Positions 60,251 to 64,000 of a stretch of DNA of 64,000 bases are shown piece by piece (position 1 is the first letter of the stretch; every line of letters starts with the position of its first letter). A program made the position numbers and the translations under genes. The stretch lies in contig NZ_AUFB01000021.1 in NCBI RefSeq assembly GCF_000426285.1, positions 1-64,000 on the forward strand, given 5' to 3'. Origin of the DNA: Rhizobium leucaenae USDA 9039. Its GTDB lineage: Bacteria; Pseudomonadota; Alphaproteobacteria; Rhizobiales; Rhizobiaceae. Under the pieces are notes generated by a model. It worked only from the letters and a program-made list of their open reading frames with translations. It had not been told where the DNA came from and did not search any database.

Positions 60251-60397
60251 CAGCTCGTCACTCCCGTTCCAGGGAAACCGCCACATGCGGGGCGCATCCG
60301 TCCGTCGTTCAAATCGTTTCTTCCCTTCCGCCGCATCAGGATTGCCGAATCGGCACCGGCCATTTGGAGCCAGCGCCGCCGTCATTGCAAGAGCCGC

Positions 60398-62236
60398 TCA
60401 CTTCGCGGCGTCTTTCGACCACCAGACCTCGGGAAAGCCGATGGAGTAATAGGGCAGCTCCGGCAAATGGGCGAATTTGTCCCAATAAGCTATCCTGGTC
60501 GTCGTGCCGTAGAAGGTCGGCACGACGTAGTGATGGGCGAGCAGCACGCGGTCGAGCGCCCTGGTCGTCGCTTCCTTTTCCGACACGTCCTTTGCGAAGA
60601 TCACCTTCTGGATAAGAGCATCGATGCCCGGGTCGGCAATGCCCGCATAGTTGCGCGAGCCCTGGCGGCTGGCGGAAGCGGAGCCCCAGAAATCGGCCTG
60701 CTCATTGCCGGGGTTCAACGTCTCGGCCCAGACGACCCAGATCATGTCATAGTCGAAGCTGCGGACGCGGTTGATATATTGCGAGGGATCGACGGTCCTG
60801 ACGCTGGCATCGATACCGATCTTGCGCAGATTCTGCACATAGGGCAGCACCGACCGCTCCAGCGAGGGATTGTTCAGCAGAAGCTCCAGCGAAAACGGCT
60901 TTCCGGTCTGCTCGTTCACCATCCGGTTGCTCTTGAGGACCCAGCCCGCTTCCTTGAACAAGGCCACCGCTTTGCGAAGATTATCGCGCGCCTTCTGCGA
61001 ATCGCCGCCGACGGGATTGGCGTAGGGGGTGGTGAAGACCTCTGCAGGCACCTTGTCCCTGACACTGTTCAAGACATCGAATTCCGCGCCTTGCGGCAGG
61101 CCGGAAGAGGAGTATGTGGTGCCGAAGAAGAAAGTATTGACGCGCGTCAGCTTGCCGAAGGACAGGGTGCGGTTCAGCTCCTCGAAATCGTAGGCGTAGT
61201 TCAACGCCTCGCGGACACGCTGGTCCTTGAATTGCTCGCGCCGCATATTGGGAACGAGCGCTTGCATGATGCCGACCGAGCGCAGCGTGTTGGGCAATTC
61301 CTCGCGCTTGATGCGGCCGTCCTTGGCGGCGGGAAAATCGTAGCCGGTCACCCAATGACTAGTGGAATTGTCCTGCCAGTAATCGATCGTACCGCCGCGA
61401 AACGCCTCGAAGGCGACGTCGTAATCGGAAAAATAGAGATAGTTTATCGCGCGGAAATTGTTCTCGCCGACATTCACCGGCAGGGTCTTGCCCCAATAAT
61501 CGTCGCGCAGCTCATAGCGGATCGAGGCTCCCGGCTGGACGGATGCGATCCTGTAGGGGCCGGACCCCATGACCGGCTCCAGGGTCGTGCGGGAAATATC
61601 GCGCGGCTTGCCGTCCGGTCCGGTGCCTTCCCACCAATGTTTCGGCACAATGGTCAACTGGCCCAGGATCGAAGGCAACTCGCGATTGCCCTTCTCGTCG
61701 AAACGGAAGGTGACGTCGCGCTCGCCGGTCTTTTCGGCGCCCGCGACATGCCCGTAGTAGCTCGTCGCCATCGGATTGAGTTCTTTGGCTTTCTCGAAGC
61801 TGAAGATGACGTCCTCCGGCGTCACCGGAGTACCGTCTGCCCATTTCGCCTCGGCGCGCAGCCGGAAAGTGGCGCTCGAGACGTCGTCGGGATAGGAAAC
61901 GCCCTCGGCAAGCAGGCCGTAGGAGGAATTGGCCTCGTCATCGGCCTTCTTCAGCAGCGTATCGTAGATCAGCTCCGTCCCGTCGGCGGGATTTCCCTTG
62001 AACAGCACAGTGTTGAGCGTGTCGAACGTGCCCTCGGCGGACAGCTTCAATTCGCCGCCCTTCGGTGCGTTCGGATTGACGTAGTCAAAATGCTTGAAGC
62101 CGGGCTGGTATTTCAGATCACCGAGAATGGCGGTGCCAATACGGAACTGTAGCTCGTCGGCGTTAGATGGCGCCGGCAAGATCAGCAGGCAGAAAAGAGA
62201 AGCAACCAAGCCTGCTTTCAACCGCGACAATGCCAT
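60398..62236 (-). CDS. yejA: Extracellular solute-binding protein (YejA-like)
   Basis: 612 residues, longer than DppA and in keeping with YejA. Signal peptide residues 1-26 (LFCLLILPAPSNA-DEL). SBP_bac_5 fold: PGFKHFDYVNPNAPKGGELKLSAEGTFDTLN is the YejA N-terminal signature, then KWADGTPVTPEDVIFSFEKAKELNP and RVREALNYAYDFEELNRTLSFGKLTRVNTFFF. It binds peptide-like ligands in the periplasm for YejB/E/F. It is the first gene of the operon and lies back to back with a TetR gene on the same strand (111 bp apart). Confidence 0.92.
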   Translation of the reverse strand: MALSRLKAGLVASLFCLLILPAPSNADELQFRIGTAILGDLKYQPGFKHFDYVNPNAPKGGELKLSAEGTFDTLNTVLFKGNPADGTELIYDTLLKKADDEANSSYGLLAEGVSYPDDVSSATFRLRAEAKWADGTPVTPEDVIFSFEKAKELNPMATSYYGHVAGAEKTGERDVTFRFDEKGNRELPSILGQLTIVPKHWWEGTGPDGKPRDISRTTLEPVMGSGPYRIASVQPGASIRYELRDDYWGKTLPVNVGENNFRAINYLYFSDYDVAFEAFRGGTIDYWQDNSTSHWVTGYDFPAAKDGRIKREELPNTLRSVGIMQALVPNMRREQFKDQRVREALNYAYDFEELNRTLSFGKLTRVNTFFFGTTYSSSGLPQGAEFDVLNSVRDKVPAEVFTTPYANPVGGDSQKARDNLRKAVALFKEAGWVLKSNRMVNEQTGKPFSLELLLNNPSLERSVLPYVQNLRKIGIDASVRTVDPSQYINRVRSFDYDMIWVVWAETLNPGNEQADFWGSASASRQGSRNYAGIADPGIDALIQKVIFAKDVSEKEATTRALDRVLLAHHYVVPTFYGTTTRIAYWDKFAHLPELPYYSIGFPEVWWSKDAAK

Positions 62237-62346
62237 TCATGATCCTCTGATGATTTGATGGGAATCAAGCATAGGCCAAATGAGGGCAAAAAGCAGGACG
62301 GAATTGCTCATCTTTTCGCAAACCCGCCGATTGCTGCTCTATGAAA

Positions 62347-62982
62347 TCAGGCTTTTGCCGCAGCTTCTTCAAGGCGTTTGCGCAGCATCAGGCGCAATTC
62401 GCGCACAAGACGCCGGTCGCCGGCCGCTTCCGGCTCGTTGGCGGCGACGACGGCGATACGCAGCAGTTCGAGAACGATCGCCGCCATCAAGGCGACATCG
62501 TCCGTGACCGGCGGCTCGGCGCGCCGCAGGATGGCGGAAATCAGCTCCTTGAGCTCCGCCCGCGAACGGATCTTGCGATCCTTCGGGACGTCGCGGCGGG
62601 CGGCAAGCACCGGAAATTCCGGAAACTTCTCGATGAAGGCGCCGAGCCGGTCGAAGATGGCCTCGCCGCTATCGGCAGCCGAAAGGCCGCCGCTCTTTTC
62701 CGCGATGTCCTGAAGCACGGCTTTCAGCCGCTCCAGCCGATCGATATGCAGCGCTTCGGCAAGCAGCGGCTTGGTTGGGAAAAATTGATAGAGCGAGCCG
62801 ATCGACGAATGCGCCTCGGCGGCGATCTCGGTCATCGTGGCAGCGTCATAACCCTTCTGAACGAAGATTTTTGCGGCCGCTTCCAAGAGCACGGCAACGC
62901 GATCATGGCCGCGGCGGCGCTTCGGAATACGCGTTTGCGGCTCCGCGCTTGATTTTTGCGAGGATTCCCTCATATTTGTCAT
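62347..62982 (-). CDS. TetR-family transcriptional regulator
   Basis: About 211 residues from ATG 62982; ATG 62973 (MRESSQKS) is also in frame. N-terminal HTH residues 25-75: VAVLLEAAAKIFVQKGYDAATMTEIAAEAHSSIGSLYQFFPTKPLLAEAL. The remainder is a helical ligand domain. Divergent from an isochorismatase-like gene at 63019 with 11-bp direct repeats across both starts. It may repress itself and that gene. Same-strand yejA is 111 bp downstream and could also be controlled; ligand unknown. Confidence 0.9.
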   Translation of the reverse strand: MTNMRESSQKSSAEPQTRIPKRRRGHDRVAVLLEAAAKIFVQKGYDAATMTEIAAEAHSSIGSLYQFFPTKPLLAEALHIDRLERLKAVLQDIAEKSGGLSAADSGEAIFDRLGAFIEKFPEFPVLAARRDVPKDRKIRSRAELKELISAILRRAEPPVTDDVALMAAIVLELLRIAVVAANEPEAAGDRRLVRELRLMLRKRLEEAAAKA

Positions 62983-63003
62983 TGTGAGGACACCCTCATA
63001 TTT
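62967..63003. promoter_or_regulatory. Direct repeats and dyad, probable TetR operator
   Basis: The 11-bp sequence CCCTCATATTT occurs at 62967-62977 and again at 62993-63003, 26 bp apart. Between them TGAGG-ACAC-CCTCA (62985-62998) is a dyad. The block overlaps the TetR start codon and lies 15 bp before the start of the divergent gene, a location where bound repressor would stop both. Binding is inferred. Confidence 0.5.
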
Positions 63004-63018
63004 CCCCCGGAGCCCCTG

Positions 63019-63588
63019 ATGCCTCTTTACGATCCCCAAACCACCGCACTTATCTCCATCGATCTGCAGGGCCTGCTTCTCAGCCGCCCGCTCGCACCCC
63101 ACTCTGCGCAACAGATCGTCGAGAATACCGCCGCCATCGCCAAAAAATTGAAAGCAGACGGCGGAACGACAGTCTTTGTGACCGTTGGATTTTCCACGGA
63201 CTATGCCGACGCTGTCAACCAGCCCGTCGATGAAAGCTTCAGCTTTCCAGAGGGAGGTTTGCCGCCGGCAGCTCTCGCTGCACCCGCCGAAATCGCTGCG
63301 CTGACATCAGACATCGCGATCGTCAAGCGCCACTGGAGCGCCTTTTACGGCACCGAACTCGATCTGCAACTGCGCCGCCGGGGCATCAAAACACTGATCC
63401 TTACCGGTGTCGCCACCAATTTCGGCGTCGAATCGACCGTTCGCGACGGCTATGCTGCCAATTATTCCATCATCGTCGCCGAGGACGCGGTGACGACCTT
63501 TTCGCAGGAAATGCAGGATTTTTCCTGCACCAAGGTGTTGCCACGGCTGTCGCGCATCCGCAAGACGGCGGAAATTCTGGCCGCTTGA
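63019..63588 (+). CDS. Isochorismatase-like hydrolase, Cys replaced by Gly
   Basis: 189 residues. Asp15 (ISIDLQGLL) and Lys103 (IVKRHWSAF) of the isochorismatase/nicotinamidase fold are present, as is the cis-peptide VATN. The nucleophile position in the TN-x-C-V-E-ST pattern reads ATNFGVEST: Gly136 in place of Cys. True isochorismatases and the YecD group also lack the Cys, so this is unlikely to be a nicotinamidase. It might be a vinyl-ether hydrolase of an unknown compound. It is divergent from the TetR regulator and probably repressed by it. ATG 63019 is chosen on family grounds; the preceding 21 codons of open frame are not conserved. Confidence 0.87.
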   Translation: MPLYDPQTTALISIDLQGLLLSRPLAPHSAQQIVENTAAIAKKLKADGGTTVFVTVGFSTDYADAVNQPVDESFSFPEGGLPPAALAAPAEIAALTSDIAIVKRHWSAFYGTELDLQLRRRGIKTLILTGVATNFGVESTVRDGYAANYSIIVAEDAVTTFSQEMQDFSCTKVLPRLSRIRKTAEILAA

Positions 63589-63732
63589 TCATGTACTTAG
63601 CGGTTCGGACAGGCAATTTGCGGTCGTTCATTAGGCTCGAGCGATAAAACACGGATTCACCAAAATCGCTTTTCAAGGTAGATTCGCGCGCAAATCACCT
63701 CGGCCATCGCCGGCAGCTTCTTAGGGAACCAC

Positions 63733-64000
63733 ATGATTTCTGCCCTGGTTCGGACCTTTAATCTGGTCAGCAAACTTTCTCTCGCCGCCACGATCGGCGC
63801 GGGTCTCATCAGCGGCGATGCGCTGGCGCAGCAGGCAACCCCGATGCCCGGCAGCGCCAAGGCGATTTTCGGAGCCGTGACCCTGCCGACACAGGGACTG
63901 CCGCAATCCTTTGGTTTTTATGCCAAGGGCTGCCTTTCCGGCGCCGTGGCGCTGCCGACCGACGGACCGACCTGGGAGGCGATGCGCCTGTCACGCAACC
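63733..64000 (+). CDS. mepA: Penicillin-insensitive murein endopeptidase, 5' part
   Basis: The first 89 codons are visible; the gene runs off the window. Signal peptide residues 1-32 (LAATIGAGLISGDALA-QQA). Then FGAVTLPTQGLPQSFGFYAKGCLSGAVALPTDGPTWEAMRLSRN, which is the conserved MepA N-terminus, including the Cys of a structural disulfide. MepA is a periplasmic LAS-type metallopeptidase that cuts D-Ala-meso-DAP cross-links. The metal-ligand residues lie downstream and cannot be checked. No neighbour suggests an operon. Confidence 0.9.
   Translation, partial: MISALVRTFNLVSKLSLAATIGAGLISGDALAQQATPMPGSAKAIFGAVTLPTQGLPQSFGFYAKGCLSGAVALPTDGPTWEAMRLSRN

Noticed and set aside
60128..62152. 674-codon open frame on the plus strand across yejA and yejB
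   Set aside because: It is antisense to two genes with clear membrane and binding-protein signatures, and its composition (Arg/Asp/Gly/His-rich) is that of shadow frames.
1..64000. CRISPR arrays, insertion sequences, prophage or a large biosynthetic cluster
   Set aside because: No regularly spaced repeats, transposase motifs, phage structural genes or modular synthases were seen.

Overview
The window is 64 kb of GC-rich alphaproteobacterial chromosome, most likely from Rhizobium or a close relative. The reasons are the complete Tad/Cpa pilus locus in the rhizobial order, the YejABEF plus GhrA-like block, the nucleoside-salvage block, several Rhizobium-style intergenic palindromic mosaics, and the family-level similarity of nearly every gene. 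No 16S gene is present, so the species is not settled. Nothing looks like a complete phage, insertion sequence or CRISPR array.

Layout. 1-2.5 kb: the 3' end of purU, a divergent WYL-regulator/VOC-protein pair with an inverted-repeat operator, and a small exported protein. 2.6-5.6 kb: one large three-part protein (small-molecule kinase, degenerate M23-like barrel, class III PLP enzyme). 5.6-14.1 kb: a gene-poor stretch with a RIME-like element, then P1 aminopeptidase, dipeptide-type binding protein, two permeases, amidase, an Lrp regulator and an EamA exporter. The ABC genes lack any ATPase. 14.1-17.5 kb: an NlpC/P60 hydrolase, a short MarR protein and an M17 aminopeptidase, interrupted by dispersed repeats. 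17.7-30.5 kb: type IVc (Flp/Tad) pilus genes in three groups: tadD (+), flp-cpaABCDEF-tadBC (-), and a CpaC-N-like protein with tadE and tadF (+).

30.6-42.2 kb is a nucleoside uptake and salvage region. deoB-add-upp (+) converges on deoA-deoC-punA-cdd-permease-permease-ATPase-BMP protein (-). Nucleosides would enter by the ABC importer, be deaminated by Cdd and Add, phosphorolysed by PunA and DeoA, isomerised by DeoB and cleaved by DeoC, while Upp recovers uracil. A small DTG aspartic protease lies between the two arms.

42.5-50.5 kb looks more accessory: an NmrA-like protein, an AraC regulator, tRNA-Ser(GGA) followed directly by a 5'-truncated cytochrome b561 gene, a divergent LysR/TauE pair, an alpha/beta hydrolase, and an Old Yellow Enzyme translationally coupled to an SDR that lacks the catalytic tyrosine. 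50.5-55.3 kb: a long MscS-type channel, a ParD/ParE-like toxin-antitoxin pair, pncB and a small membrane protein. 55.4-62.2 kb: yejA-yejB-yejE-yejF and a GhrA-like reductase, all on the minus strand. The window closes with a divergent TetR/isochorismatase-like pair over direct repeats and the 5' end of mepA.

Most of this is ordinary chromosome. I did not find a clearly new system. The best candidates for a second look are the kinase/lyase fusion, the ATPase-less peptide importer with its two hydrolases, the tyrosine-less SDR coupled to an ene-reductase, and the truncated gene beside tRNA-Ser.
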